Assembly (NCBI GenBank): GCA_028274465.1
Contig: CM051456.1
Coordinates: 125,628,880-125,692,879 of the forward strand
DNA: 64,000 nucleotides
Reading direction: 5' to 3'
DNA from: Plantago ovata
Lineage: Eukaryota; Streptophyta; Magnoliopsida; Lamiales; Plantaginaceae
Under the pieces are notes generated by a model. The model searched no databases. It had not been told where the DNA came from and was given only the letters and a program-made list of their open reading frames with translations. Below are positions 52,901 to 64,000 of the stretch, one piece after another. The position numbers and the translations under genes were made by a program. The stretch's first letter is position 1. Every line of letters begins with the position of its first letter.

Positions 52901-54560
52901 GGCTATAAACTGCACCAATTGCTCAACTAAATAAGCTCACTTTCCCAATCTACTAACAAAATCATAACTTCAATGCTGAAAACCCAGCTCAACGAATAAC
53001 TCGAAAACACAAACAACAATCCAAAACAACAAGATATCCATTTCTAAATACACAAATTAGCTCAATCAAACTCCAGCTGGAGATTCAACCCAACCAAGAA
53101 CATAAATTCGATAACCAGAATAACCAAGTCAATTCATCGAACAATTACAGTGCACAAGAAGTGGCAATCACTAGCTAACATCACCGAGAAACAAACACAG
53201 AAAAATTTCAGCATCCAAACAATACAGATCAAAGATCAAACAGAACACAAAAAAAAACCATGAATTCAAAACAATCAATCAATGCGATTGAATAGCTACC
53301 CAATTCAATTCGAGGCAATCAACAGCAACACAGACAAAATTGAGAAAGGCCCATCAATCCAAATCAAGAAAAAATTGAATCTTTATATGTGTGATGAAGA
53401 TCCCAGAAACAGAGTGGCATAGAAATTGTGAGATTTTTCATAATTCTTGAATAATTCATACGATCGATTCATACCGGATTTGAGCTGTGTGGGTTTTCAA
53501 GAAATCAAACGTTGGTGAAATCTAAGAGCATCTGATGTAAGTGGAGAGATTAAAGGATAGTTGTTTTCTTTTTCTTTTTGTTTTTTTTCTTTTTCTTTCT
53601 TCTGAGATGTTTTCTTGTTTGCCTACTCAAATATTCTCAATAGCTAGAGAGAGCATTAAATTGTTCTCTCTCCTTATTCTCTTAATTTTTTTGTTGGAAA
53701 ATAATAATAATGAGGAATTCTTGATAATAATAAAATTAAAGATTGTCATTTAATTTTTTTTTACTCTTTTGTATTGTTTTATCTATTTGTTTTCATTTAT
53801 CAGGTGTTGTATTTGTAGATGTAACTATAATTGAGTCGTTATACACATGTCCCGAGTCGAAAATTTTACAGAGATAACTGTAGTTCGTATCGATAGCTGT
53901 TTTAATCGGTTTGTTAAGATTAGATTGATATATAACTTGTCCGTTTCTGCTAGAAATACGGAAGCGACACGAGAGATTTGACAGTATACACAACAGACAC
54001 ACGAAATAAATGTTCACCTCTCTAGCGTTTTGTTTGGACACGTATTTTTGTCTCTTTGCATGTGTTAACGGAATTTGTTCGATTGGTACTCGACTTGGAT
54101 GGAATCATTTTGAAACTTGAAAACTTGACTTGCAAGGAAATTCAAACGTGATTAACAACTTGAAAGTTGAAAAGAGTCTACAAATATTGACATTAGTTCG
54201 ATTTAGCGATCAAAATCTAGTAACGTCGTGCAAATACACTATGCGAGTAAACAAGTGTTCAAATATGTAGATTTGGAGATTTACAACATTTAGCTCACAT
54301 ACAATTTACCCTTCTACTCAAGTATTGGTCAAAGTTGTGAATATGATAAAGTGTTTTTTTTTACCAAAACATGTTTAATTGAAAGCCTCAAATAAAATAA
54401 TTAATGGTGTAAAAGGTAAAATTTGGAATCCAACTATCTTTTCCTATTGGATGGACTGCAAACGCAATACTAAATTCAAAAATAAAAATAAAAATAAAGT
54501 TCTTTTTGGTTCTAAGAGGTTGGAGTGAGGAAGAAATTTGGTAGTACTAACTACTAAGTT
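52901..54560. other. RING gene leader and gene-free intergenic DNA
   Basis: 52901-53530 probably holds the 5' leader and an intron of the RING gene (minus strand); CT-rich promoter-like sequence is near 53560-53600. Beyond it no gene was recognised. Confidence 0.5.
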
Positions 54561-54580
54561 GTTCAATAATTAGCTTTTAT

Positions 54581-54737
54581 AACCAATGAGGTCTAGCTCA
54601 ATTGGTTAGACTGAGGTGTCATGACACTAGAGGTCATAGGTTCAATTCTCGTCAAGTGAGAGATTATTTATAGTTTATTACTAACTTTGTAATGGGTTCG
54701 ATTATAAAAAAAAAAAAAAAACCTATTAATTTTTTTT
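54581..54737 (+). mobile_element. tRNA-derived SINE, family 1, copy C
   Basis: It shares A and B boxes with copy B (tagctcaattggttaga; aggttcaattctcgtc) and has an A16 tail followed by a short T-rich stretch. It is bounded by 11-bp repeats ttagcttttat (54570-54580 and 54738-54748). Confidence 0.88.
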
Positions 54738-54748
54738 TTAGCTTTTAT

Positions 54749-57130
54749 GGTAACCAAATGAAGATTAGGGCCGGATTAAATAAGTGGGCCAGTTTGGACA
54801 GTACCATGCATGCGATTGTGGTGGGCCTCGTTTACGATTAAGCCCAAATTCTAAGAAACCACTGGAATAGTGGAATCTGGTTCATTTTAGACCATTTTCT
54901 AAAATGAGTTTGCAACTTTGTAGCGTTGCAAAATATATTAAATGCTCATAAATATTTAAACAATATAATAAATCAATGAAACAAATTACAGGATAATTAA
55001 ATACTGTAACTTCAATATTGAAGAATACCTTTTTTAGCATTTCTTTTTCTTGAAACAATACTGTAACCGATAATCACTACATGAAAAAAATATACATATT
55101 TTATGTGATTGGGGACTATTTGTCATCTCATATGATACCCAAGTTAGAAAGTTCACTTGATTTTCAACCTCGGGTCGCATTACATCAATTATTGAGGATG
55201 TGCAAATGACGGCGAACTATGCTGAATAGAGTCGCAATGTCATTCTTTTTGTGGGTGGAACGAAACAATCCAATTTTTACATAACTTTTGAGTAACATAG
55301 TATTTTGTTTCTTCATGTACACTAAAAGTGACTTTCCGGACTATTTCTCCTTTTTTAAAATGAAATAAAATTGAAGACTCATGTTAATCGATACATATAA
55401 CAAGGTTTTCTTACCCATAGATGCAATATGGAAGCCAATTTACCCTCTAGTTTGATAAAAACCTAGCCTTACCATGAAGTGCAATATGTCACTATCAAAC
55501 TAAACAATGGACTGGAGGGTAAGAAATGTGATCGTGGTCAAATTGTAATACGATGAAAGTTATTATTCAACAAAATAGGCTGAAGAACAAATTAGGACAG
55601 AATCTCATAACAAAATCAATTTTATTATAAACCCTAAAAAATTGAAAAACTCTCTTACCCTCGCGGGAAAAACTTATTCTATTTATTATTATTTATTTTT
55701 TTCTGAAATCTTCTTCCATGGAAGCTCCGTTGGAGCTCCGGAGCTGTTGTGGATGATCCCAATCGGAGCTTGAGCTTCCATGGAAAATATAAATAAATAA
55801 AATAAACTCATGGTGACTTCAATAGGAACTTGCGTGTCAAAAAAACTGTCATGCAGGCACATTACTATTTACTAAACTAATGTCATTTTTTTCCAGAAAT
55901 TATTTATAGACATGTGTTGCATTGCTAAATGAAAGAATTACATTTCATATAAAAACTCGAACAACATAGCTTTCTTAGAAGGATCTCGTTGGTATGGGGC
56001 CCATAGACGTCGGAAGTGTCGAGAAAGGTGATACCGGATTGATATAATGCTACACGCCTATACCCTTTCATACGTACCCAGATGTCTCTAGAATCTTCCA
56101 TTAGACCCCTGGCGTTATGTCAATTCAATCAACGTTAAGTTAGCACTTAGTACCGAATAGGCATTTTTTGTTTCTAATTAAGACTTGCCTGGGGTGTAAA
56201 TGTAATATTATAATGGTAATGGGGGTATGACCGTATGAATCTGGTGATTACATGAGAATCGGGGGTGCATCTACAATCTCCTTAATGATTATCAAAGATT
56301 TGTTTTATAAAATGAATTAATGATGGTTAATTAAGATTAATGCGGACACCACTACATTAATTCGTATTCTTTTCTTTATTCATAGAAGAAAAAATCCTCC
56401 ACCATTTTTTAAAAAGTAATAATAATTATATTGATCAATTGGAGGTATTACAAAAGTGTTTTACTAGCTTACAAGACCTTAACCCGGTCCGGAACTAGCT
56501 TGGAGCAAGAAGCTATACAATCATTAAATAAAAAAGGTAACAACCAAGCCGGACATGAAAGAATCCTCCACTTTGATCACATATGCAAGGACGTAATTAA
56601 GAAAATTAAAATTGGATTGATTAACTTTAGTTTAATTGGACTCTACGTCTAAAAATCAAAATTTTCTTCTCCAAGTATACCAAAATACATGTCCGCGTAC
56701 TATGTTATTCATCTCGGTACAAGAAACTCCAAATGCATGCAATAGCCTGCAAGTTGCAAGTAACGCTTATTAGGGTAAATAACACCTAGTACGACAAGAA
56801 TGACCAATTTGTTTTACTTCAATATTACACACTTTTGCCGTTTCAAAAAAAAAAATTACACACTTTTATTTTATTTTTAAATTTTATTTCTATTTTTAGG
56901 CGGAAAATATGCATGCATCAAATCCCACAAAAATACAAACCAGTCTTATTGAAGTCAAAATAAAATAACCGATATTTCTTCTTTGCCTCCAAAACTTTGT
57001 ACCACATATCCAAATTGATTGGTCCAAAATTCAACTCAAACCCTTTGCCTAAAGCTCTCTTTTTTACCACCTTCAAATGCTTTTCATCCACCATTTCTTA
57101 CTCCTAATAAAAAGCCCCAATCCCAAATTG
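54749..57130. other. Gene-free intergenic DNA
   Basis: AT-rich with no supportable gene. It contains a foldback at 55713-55786 and a weaker one at 55427-55527 (agtttgata facing tatcaaact, with ttaccctc and gagggtaa at the ends). Confidence 0.5.
55713..55786. repeat. Short foldback with ttccatggaagctc ends
   Basis: cttccatggaagctcc at the left and gagcttccatggaa at the right are inverted copies, and both hold the palindrome TTCCATGGAA. Inside, ggagctccggagc adds a second stem. It could be a small MITE or simply a stable hairpin. Confidence 0.6.
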
Positions 57131-57171
57131 CAACAACAAAGCAGAAAGTTTCAGAATTTTAGCTAGACAGG

Positions 57172-58224
57172 ATGGCCTCCTACTCTAATTCTTCTTTCTT
57201 TGGCCTCCTGTCTTTCCTCCTGCTCCTCAGCCACCCTCTCACCACCTCCGCCGTTCGCTTCCACATCATCCAAAAACCGTCCGTCATTCCCGCCACCATC
57301 CCCAACTTCCGTGAAGCCCCTGCTTTTCGCAATGGAAACGCATGCACCTCGTCCAAAGATGACATCATCCACATTGTCATGCCTCTAGATGCAAACTACA
57401 TTCGGGGCACAATGGCTGCGGTATTATCCATCTTGCAACATTCCACGTGCCCCGAAAACGTGGCGTTCCATTTCCTCTCCGTCCATCTTGAGCCTGAAAT
57501 ATGTTCCTTGATAAAATCCACCTTCCCTTTCCTCACCTTCAAAATGTACCATTTTGACACGAATAGGGTTCGAGGGAAGATATCGAAATCCATAAGGCAA
57601 GCTCTGGACCAGCCTTTAAATTATGCCCGAATCTACATGTCCGACATCCTACCTAGAGACGTTAAGCGCGTGATCTATTTGGATTCTGACATCATAGTTG
57701 TCCACGACATTGCAAAGCTTTGGGGGGTAGAGTTAGGTGACAAGGTATTGGCCGCCCCTGAATATTGTCATGCTAATTTCACTAACTACTTCACGGATAG
57801 GTTTTGGTCAGATGTGGACCTTGCTAGGACATTTGAGGGACGGCGTCCTTGCTATTTTAACACAGGAGTAATGGTCGTGGACGTGGACCGGTGGAGGAGA
57901 GGAGGGTACACACAAAAGGTGGAGGAATGGATGACAATCCAAAAACAAAAGAGAATTTATCAGTTAGGTTCACTACCTCCTGTTTTGCTTGTTTTTGCCG
58001 GAAACATTAAAGCTGTTCATCATAGGTGGAACCAACATGGGCTTGGGGGTGACAACCTTGAAGGCAAATGTAGAGGACTCCATCCTGGCCCCATTAGCCT
58101 TCTACATTGGAGTGGAAAGGGCAAGCCATGGCTTAGGCTGGATTCCAGGAGACCCTGCACGGTCGATTACTTATGGGCCCCGTATGATCTCTACCGATCA
58201 TCTAGGGTTGCACTAGAGGAATGA
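57172..58224 (+). CDS. Galacturonosyltransferase-like protein (GATL, GT8 family)
   Basis: A single exon encodes 350 residues, the usual size of the intronless GATL genes. A signal peptide or anchor ([20 protein letters not shown]) precedes a GT8 domain. Motifs: [40 protein letters not shown], the metal-binding [43 protein letters not shown] and the C-terminal substrate loop [18 protein letters not shown]. GATLs act in the Golgi or ER on pectin and xylan synthesis; GATL1/PARVUS is the known xylan member. I cannot assign the exact subgroup. The ATG lies in a compact leader at 57172 with Kozak-like gacaggATGG. Confidence 0.92.
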   Translation: MASYSNSSFFGLLSFLLLLSHPLTTSAVRFHIIQKPSVIPATIPNFREAPAFRNGNACTSSKDDIIHIVMPLDANYIRGTMAAVLSILQHSTCPENVAFHFLSVHLEPEICSLIKSTFPFLTFKMYHFDTNRVRGKISKSIRQALDQPLNYARIYMSDILPRDVKRVIYLDSDIIVVHDIAKLWGVELGDKVLAAPEYCHANFTNYFTDRFWSDVDLARTFEGRRPCYFNTGVMVVDVDRWRRGGYTQKVEEWMTIQKQKRIYQLGSLPPVLLVFAGNIKAVHHRWNQHGLGGDNLEGKCRGLHPGPISLLHWSGKGKPWLRLDSRRPCTVDYLWAPYDLYRSSRVALEE

Positions 58225-59285
58225 CGATGAAGGGGATGATCTCATTGACTTGGCACGCAGGCAAACAGGTTGTCAGTAAATCTACGATGATGTCATTAGC
58301 GATTAGATGGATTTGCACTAACAATTTTTTTGTTAAACGAATCGTGCATCTAATATGCCTATGTTATGAATTATACGTCGTGTTTGTTTGATGCACATGT
58401 CTCCGACATCGATCGATCTAGGAATCTTCCTTCTTTCTTTGTTTGTGATTTAATGGGAATATTGCAATGAGATTAGCTAATGAAAGGCCAAGCAAAAGAA
58501 GGGAAAAAAAATGCTATTAGAATAGTGAGAGCGGGGTTGTGCAATATCAATATAGTTTTTGTACATTTCATATAGCATGTTGAAAATATGCAAGTGTAGA
58601 GTAGACTTGAATTTTGTTCTCTCTCATTTTATTGAATTATTTACTTATGATTTTCACAATGTACACACTTGTTGAAGAGCAAAAGATTGCATGCTTAAGA
58701 CAATTTTACCATGATTTGAAGTTTGAGCCCACACAAGAAAACAACAGAAATTATTGTAGCTCACCTCAATTCAATCTAATGAAAGAAAAGGATCGAATGA
58801 ATCCGCAGCCAAAATACAACAGCAAAAGAGATTAACATGAAACACAGCTTGTATGTATGCGTTGAAGAACACGTTACTGAAAGAGTAGTTTAATCGACCC
58901 ATCATTCTCTACCAAAGACGTCTATCAGAGATAATCTACTGTGACATATCACTGATATGCAGACCAGACTTGTGAACATACATAAAAGACATTCATCAGT
59001 CAGCACAAAAAGAACTAGTTCAACTTCAACACAATCAAGGTAAAGGAAAAGACACAGGCTCAGATAACTATCAGAGACAATATGCTGTGATATGCAGACC
59101 AGACATGTGAGTGGATCCACGGAAAACACATTGATCAGTCATCACAAAAGGAACTAGTTCAACTCAGTTCAATGTAACGAAGCATAAAAAAGACCCAAAT
59201 GAGCTCATTACCATACTAAAGGCAAAAGAGAGAGAAAGTACATGATAAAGACATCCAAAAAGTCTTACGTCTCACATGATCACTT
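58225..59285. other. Intergenic region with a ~150-bp tandem duplication
   Basis: Segments 58920-59035 and 59067-59180 share ctatcagaga-aat-t, tgatatgcagaccagac-tgtga, tcatcagtca-cacaaaa-ga and aactagttcaac. They lie just after the broken F-box gene (minus strand) and may be its old 3' UTR. No gene in the interval. Confidence 0.6.
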
Positions 59286-59290
59286 CCATT

Positions 59291-60907
59291 TCATAGGAAC
59301 CTAACTTTCCGTCCAGATTCTGGGATTTTAGAAGCATCCAAGAAAGTCTTCCAGAGCAATCGCTTCCACTCTGATCGAGTATCTTCAAGGAGTTCGAAGT
59401 TTATTCCCACAAGTCCTTCAATGGTAGCCAATGCTTGAGCTGTTCTAGTGCCATGTAGAATCATCTGTTTGATAAAAGCCACCCAAAACTCTTCATGTTT
59501 AAAATTAGCACAGATATCATGTGATTTTTGTGCAATTGAACATAATCAACAAACTTAGGGCTGAGACCAAAGTAAACCATACCAAATAGCCGAAGATTCT
59601 TCTGTATGGTATTTGTAGGGAAGCCCCATCAACTCGAAATTCTCCACTGCAGATTTAGGGATTGGTTTAGAGAGTCAGTCAATATCTCTCACCAAATGAG
59701 AGTGCACCATTCCCGTTACACGAATAACGAGGGAAATTTTTTATCTAATCAAACTCGACAGGAACTTTTTCAGCATGGAATACTGATAAACCGGGATGTT
59801 TATGTCTGCAACGCAGCACTAAATTAGGTTCACATTCCCTTGAAGATGTTGAGAAAGATAGACGGGATCAAAACTCCTGAATATTTAAACATTCTGATGT
59901 TTGAAACATCAAATATTGCGAACTTCAGACTTCTGTCAGATTGAAAATTTACGAATTTGAGAGATTTGCTTGAAATGATGAGTCTTTCATACCATGGCAG
60001 TTGCAGATAGAAAGATCCATGAGGCAAGGAAACATAGCAGAGAGCAAAACGAGACAGTCAGGATCAAGTTGGACTCCTTCCAGCAGTAGAGAACTCAATC
60101 TCTTGAATACTGGCATGACGGGACCGGTCACCAGCAATAGATCCAATATTCTTCCAATGAAACTCAATCAAGGGACTCATGAATAGTGGTCTACGTCTTG
60201 AATTTCAAATATGAATTTTCCCAAGATGTAGAAGTTCACTCATATTTACTTTCGAAAACCCCCCGCACATAGCCAAGAATACATTTTCGATCAAAGGTTT
60301 CCCAAGATGTAGAAGTTCACTCATATTTACTTTCGAAAACCCCCCGCACATAGCCAAGAATACATTTTCGATCAAAGGGCAGCTTGTAGTTATCTCTACC
60401 ATCATATCATCATTGATTCTAACGCCGCATAACCTAACCCCTTTTAGTCCACAACACAAGATTCTCCCCCTGAAGCTCTATCAACTATTCACCCAGAAAT
60501 CGATAAGGTAACCAAGGATGTAGTCTCAAATACAGACACAAGCAAAACAAACATATAGTAAAACGGAGACTGAATTTCTACATTAACATCATTAACACCC
60601 ATTTTCAAAGCTTTTGAAATAAACTAGCCTGCAAGAAATGACGAATCTGAATCCTCAATATTCATCCATAGATTGAACTTATCTATCTTTAATTTAGAAT
60701 CTTGACACCTGGCTATGGTTTTTATGAAGAACTGCAAGTTGAAAGTGGCGCTCATCGAAATCTCAGAGTTGGGTTTCTCCAGGATTCATTCCAGTTTTGA
60801 GAGAGAACGGTAGTCTTTGCCGCCTCTTTCCCATAAAGGTAAGAATGTATATGATGAATTATGGCCTCCGGCAGCTGATCATAGATTGCTCTGCGGCGAT
60901 TCTCCAT
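59291..60907 (-). pseudogene. F-box gene copy, broken
   Basis: From the ATG at 60907 the minus strand encodes MENRRRAIYDQLPEAIIHHI, then HSYLYGKEAAKTTVLSQNWN, close to the F-box of the intact gene at 29942. A one-base shift just after NPTLR puts the expected FDERHF out of frame. Later pieces match in patches (TIARCQDSKLKIDKFNLWMN; NDDMMVEITTSCPLIENVFL; the C-terminus HGTRTAQALATIEGLVGINF and LLWKTFLDASKIPESGRKVR). An exact in-frame 81-bp duplication (60220-60381) doubles 27 codons. Several stops interrupt the rest, so no full protein is possible. Confidence 0.85.
60220..60381 (-). repeat. Perfect 81-bp tandem duplication inside the F-box pseudogene
   Basis: cccaagatgtagaagttcac starts at 60220 and again at 60301, and the two units are identical over about 78 bp. 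The length is 27 codons, so the local frame is kept. Confidence 0.95.
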
Positions 60908-61515
60908 TGGAAACCATAGAAATCACCAATGCTCTACTCTGTATACCAAGACTTAAATATAATCACCTTTATAAGGGAAACCACCAATCGCCATGCCAAC
61001 ACACGTCATCTGAAACATGTTTTTTCACTTTGTATGAGCATTCATTGTTGCTCTTACTTTTTATATCCTTTCCGCAAAATAAAAATGGACAATCAAATCA
61101 AATACAGTGGAGAAGGAGGATAGTTAGTTCATTATAATTTCATAAATGAGAAAATATTTTGGAGCAGCATTTAAACGATAAATATTTAAGTATGACGAAT
61201 CTCTAAAACTTTCCTCCATCTCAACTGCATTGTCGTTTTTAATTTTGTGACAAGGATAAATAAGGAATCTAACAATAAAATGCACTTAAAAAGTGAAAAA
61301 ACGTGTTCCAAATGACATGTATTGGCTAAACAATCAACATGTTTCCTTATAAAAATGAATATATTTATGCCTCTGAATATATAGTAGAGCATTAGTGATC
61401 TAAGTTTCCAACGGAGGATTGCTGAAAAGCAGTCAACTATCATCTGTGGGGACCTATAATCCATCACATACGGTCTTACCTTAATGGAAAACAGGCTGCC
61501 AAGACGACAGTAAAT
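60815..61515. repeat. Large inverted duplication (arms ~310 bp) of an F-box 5' region
   Basis: Arm A (about 60815-61125) matches the reverse complement of arm B (about 61195-61515) across its whole length, for example ttggaaaccatagaaatcac against ttggaaacttagatcactaa. The spacer is about 70 bp. Each arm holds the F-box start and roughly 220 bp of upstream DNA. Confidence 0.85.
61425..61512 (+). pseudogene. F-box N-terminal fragment facing the other copy
   Basis: Within arm B the plus strand encodes GPIIHHIRSYLNGKQAAKTTV, trimmed here as GPIIHHIRSYLNGKQAAKTT, matching AIIHHIHSYLYGKEAAKTTV of the minus-strand copy. The match ends after KTTV and runs into unrelated sequence. No start codon is in place. 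Confidence 0.75.
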
Positions 61516-61689
61516 GACCAAATAATAAATAAACAGGAGAAGGTGCATTTTAGACACATCAAATTCGAGAGGCCACAAACAATTAAACAATGAAATGGAG
61601 AAGAAACAACTGGCAGTAATAGCAATTCAACATCGATCAACAACAGAAGAGTTAATAAAAATCAGACTCATCACATTCAATTGTGTGAA

Positions 61690-61930
61690 ATTAGATGAAA
61701 AATAAAGGAGCTAGCTAGGGTTACGTACACACATACTCAATTACTCCTGTAAACTCAAACATACAACTTTCTGATGATGATGAATGTTCATCCTTACAAG
61801 GAAAACTAGACAAAAAGTGCGAACGAAATTAGATAAAAATAAAGGAGCTAGCTAGGGTTACACACTCATCACTCCAGTAAACTCAAATTTTGTGGTGATT
61901 ATGATGATCCTTGGAAGCAAAACTAGCAGA
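61690..61930. repeat. ~130-bp tandem duplication
   Basis: ataaaggagctagctagggt followed by tac...actc-agtaaactcaaa occurs from about 61700 and again from 61840, with moderate divergence. Confidence 0.8.
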
Positions 61931-64000
61931 TCTAAACTAATCGATACTAAACCAAAAAGGAGAATGAGTGAATGAACCTTAATTGAGCAATTTCAAAGGC
62001 GAGTCCCTTGATTGAGTTTCACGAAAAAATTAGGGATCGATCTATATCGATATTCGATAGAAATTTCAGAGAGTACAATGAATTGCTAAACAATCGACTG
62101 AATTATTAAATACTAGTAGTACTAGCACACAACGTTATTTGCATCTACCTCCTTTATTTCTTACTATCATTTTGCAAATGCACCTTCAATAATAAACCTA
62201 GAGTATACTTTTAATTATTATAGTCTTCCTACTTTCATAGTAATATTTTGAGCTATGATATAATATAAAGAGTGGGTTCAAAGGATTTCTATACTAGTGA
62301 TTTTTGTCGAACACGATGACAATAAGTAAAAAAATACTTAAATATTTTAATTATCTGTGTGTTTGTTAACCAAATCGACATGTTACAACATAATATGTGA
62401 ATTTGACCTAGGAGTTGACACAACTTCGTAGTCAACCTCATTGCTATTTGACATGTACTTGTATCTAAAACAAGTTAATACGATCCTACAATCCTCCATG
62501 CATTTTTGCTAGATTGTGTCTTCGGTTGATGGAAGATGGGCTTATTTGTTATTGTGTTGTGTTAGTCTTTATTTACTTGGGCTTGGTTTTCAATTATATT
62601 TAAAGAGTCGTTTAGGTTAGATTTTATTATTATTCCAGTTTATCAGAAAACAGACCTATTGTCTTTGCCTGTAGGCGTTTGAAGCTTTGCTTCGTTTTGA
62701 TGGCTTCGTTGCCATGTACTAGTGGATTCTAGTAGCTTATCTCTTGCAATTCTACGGTGTTAGAGTTGTTTATCGTATCCTTTACGCTTCCGTTTTCTAT
62801 CACAAAGCCCGTTCCAAATTACTTGCAACTGTATGAGCTTGTTTTGTCCCATAAACGAATTTACTTTGGCTAACAGGCTCTGCGGTTATACTTGTCTTTA
62901 CTAAGATCGGGGAAAGAATAAAGCGGGTGGGTGCTACGTTGCTGAGATTTGCTGGATTTTCCTGTGGTCGAGAAGACTAAGAGGCTTCAAGCCATAACAT
63001 ATAACTTGAGTGCAGAAGTATGGCCCCATGTGACTGAAGCAAAGATGAAGTGCAAGCTCTCTTGAGAGGTAGTGTGTGTACAAATGTCATAACGTCTTAT
63101 TGGATACTTGAATAAGCAACGTTGCCATGCCATGCTTCGGTAACTATGTTTTCTTCATTACAGTTCTGTTGTTCAATAGACATATTGTACTGCAAAGGGA
63201 AAATGTTCTTAAAACACAACATATCAAAATAGGGAAACAAGTTCTTACAGAGACAAACTCTACAGAAACACCACCTATACCATCCCTAGTTCTTCCTTTT
63301 TGCATTACGATTAACATATAGATATATAAAAACACAGGAACATTAATGTATCATGCATAACGCTACCAACTCTACAGAAACCTTCCAACTCAAAGCTGGA
63401 ATTAGAAACCTTCCAACTCTCGCAGAAAAGATATAGAAGTACTAACCGATATGAATCTTCATAATAAACCATTTCCGACATTTCACCCTGTTGCCACCTA
63501 GTACTAGTCTGCATAATCTAGTGGCAAAAAGAGACGTCTGGAATCCGAGTATATATCCAACTAAATGTCAACATATAACACCATCTACTTGGAGCTTGCA
63601 ACGCACAAATTAAGGGCCAGCCATTAAACTAATAGATAAAAGAGAGACCAAAACCACAAATGCATAAGTGTATTTGACCATATCACAGGCCAAGGCACTT
63701 AGTTGTTCATTATCTTTCTCATTCATGCATCTCTCATGAATGACTCGTTCTTTTATCACACAAAGACATTCAAAAATCCATTAATCACAAAATGAATTAT
63801 TGTAGCTTATCTCAATTCAAGGTAATGAACCATCAAAGGATTAAACATAACAGTCGCCATCATAATATAAATACACAGCAAATGAGAATGAAAATACATC
63901 AAAACACGATCACCATTTATTTCTAACGCTAGAAACGTACTTCTGGTGCGCCTTAGCAACACAACTTTAATAACTCTGGAAAGAAGAGGTTTTCACGCAA
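61931..64000. other. Gene-free or unrecognised DNA at the right edge
   Basis: No reading frame I can name. A block near 63785-63830 (aattattgtagcttatctca) resembles 58750-58790 (aattattgtagctcacctca), so another copy of the F-box-linked 3' region may begin here and run off the window. Short direct repeats gaaaccttccaactc occur at 63377 and 63406. Confidence 0.4.

Noticed and set aside
52901-52918. N-terminal extension of the RING ligase
   Set aside because: It opens with TTG; the family start MxxMVAKA fits the ATG at 52900.
62550-62810. Possible solo LTR (TGTT...CA-like block with cttttacgcttccg-type wording)
   Set aside because: No partner repeat, primer site or clean target duplication could be seen, so I do not call it.
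63420-63514. Minus-strand exon-like stretch (RWQQGEMSEMVYYEDSY then GT)
   Set aside because: A donor and open frame exist, but there is no family match and no second exon.
63941-64000. Minus-strand frame at the right edge (VAKAHQKYVSSVRNKW)
   Set aside because: Too short and cut by the window edge; no recognised family.

Overview
This window is nuclear DNA of a flowering plant, most likely a eudicot. Its genes have GT-AG introns and AT-rich intergenic DNA. They include plastid-targeted proteins, a THIC gene with a 3'-UTR TPP riboswitch, FAR1-related, wall-associated-kinase, STP and GATL families, and tRNA-derived SINEs. I could not place the species.

Layout. 0-0.1 kb: first coding exon of an alpha/beta hydrolase running off the left edge (minus). 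0.5-2.5 kb: degenerate repeats around a non-LTR-retrotransposon C-terminal relic. 4.8-8.6 kb: chloroplast glutamine synthetase (GS2, 13 coding exons). 9.2-14.1 kb: an AWPM-19-like membrane protein, a heavy-metal-associated isoprenylated protein and plastid ABCI12, all plus strand. 14.5-18.7 kb: FAR1-related protein with two FAR1 domains (minus, convergent with ABCI12). 20-21.8 kb: HEX6-like hexose transporter. 22.1-24.8 kb: wall-associated receptor kinase (minus). 26.7-27.7 kb: cluster of LINE and SINE insertions. 28.8-29.1 kb: candidate small membrane peptide gene (minus). 29.9-31.6 kb: F-box gene, followed by an F-box tail relic and a deleted copy of the receptor kinase (32.1-33.4 kb). 35.1 kb: a SINE. 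37.4 kb: relic of an LRR receptor kinase. 38.3-39.4 kb: long-TIR DNA element. 39.9 kb: PNRC-like protein. 42.7-46.8 kb: THIC with its riboswitch. 49.2-52.9 kb: RF298-type RING E3 ligase (minus). 54.6 kb: a third SINE. 57.2 kb: intronless GATL glycosyltransferase. 59.3-61.5 kb: broken F-box copy head-to-head with another F-box fragment, forming a large inverted repeat.

The genes do not form an operon or an obvious cluster. Several serve plastid metabolism (GS2, THIC, ABCI12) but are ordinary neighbours. The points most worth a second look are: a frame change that removes the GS2-specific C-terminal extension and leaves a cytosolic-GS1-like end; an 88-bp tandem duplication that rewrites the end of the RING ligase; the F-box inverted duplication; a young tRNA-SINE family with clean target-site duplications; a possible restriction-like-endonuclease retroelement relic; and the candidate 36-residue membrane peptide gene. 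The best-defined regulatory system is the THIC TPP riboswitch, which is a known system. I did not find a convincing wholly new biological system.
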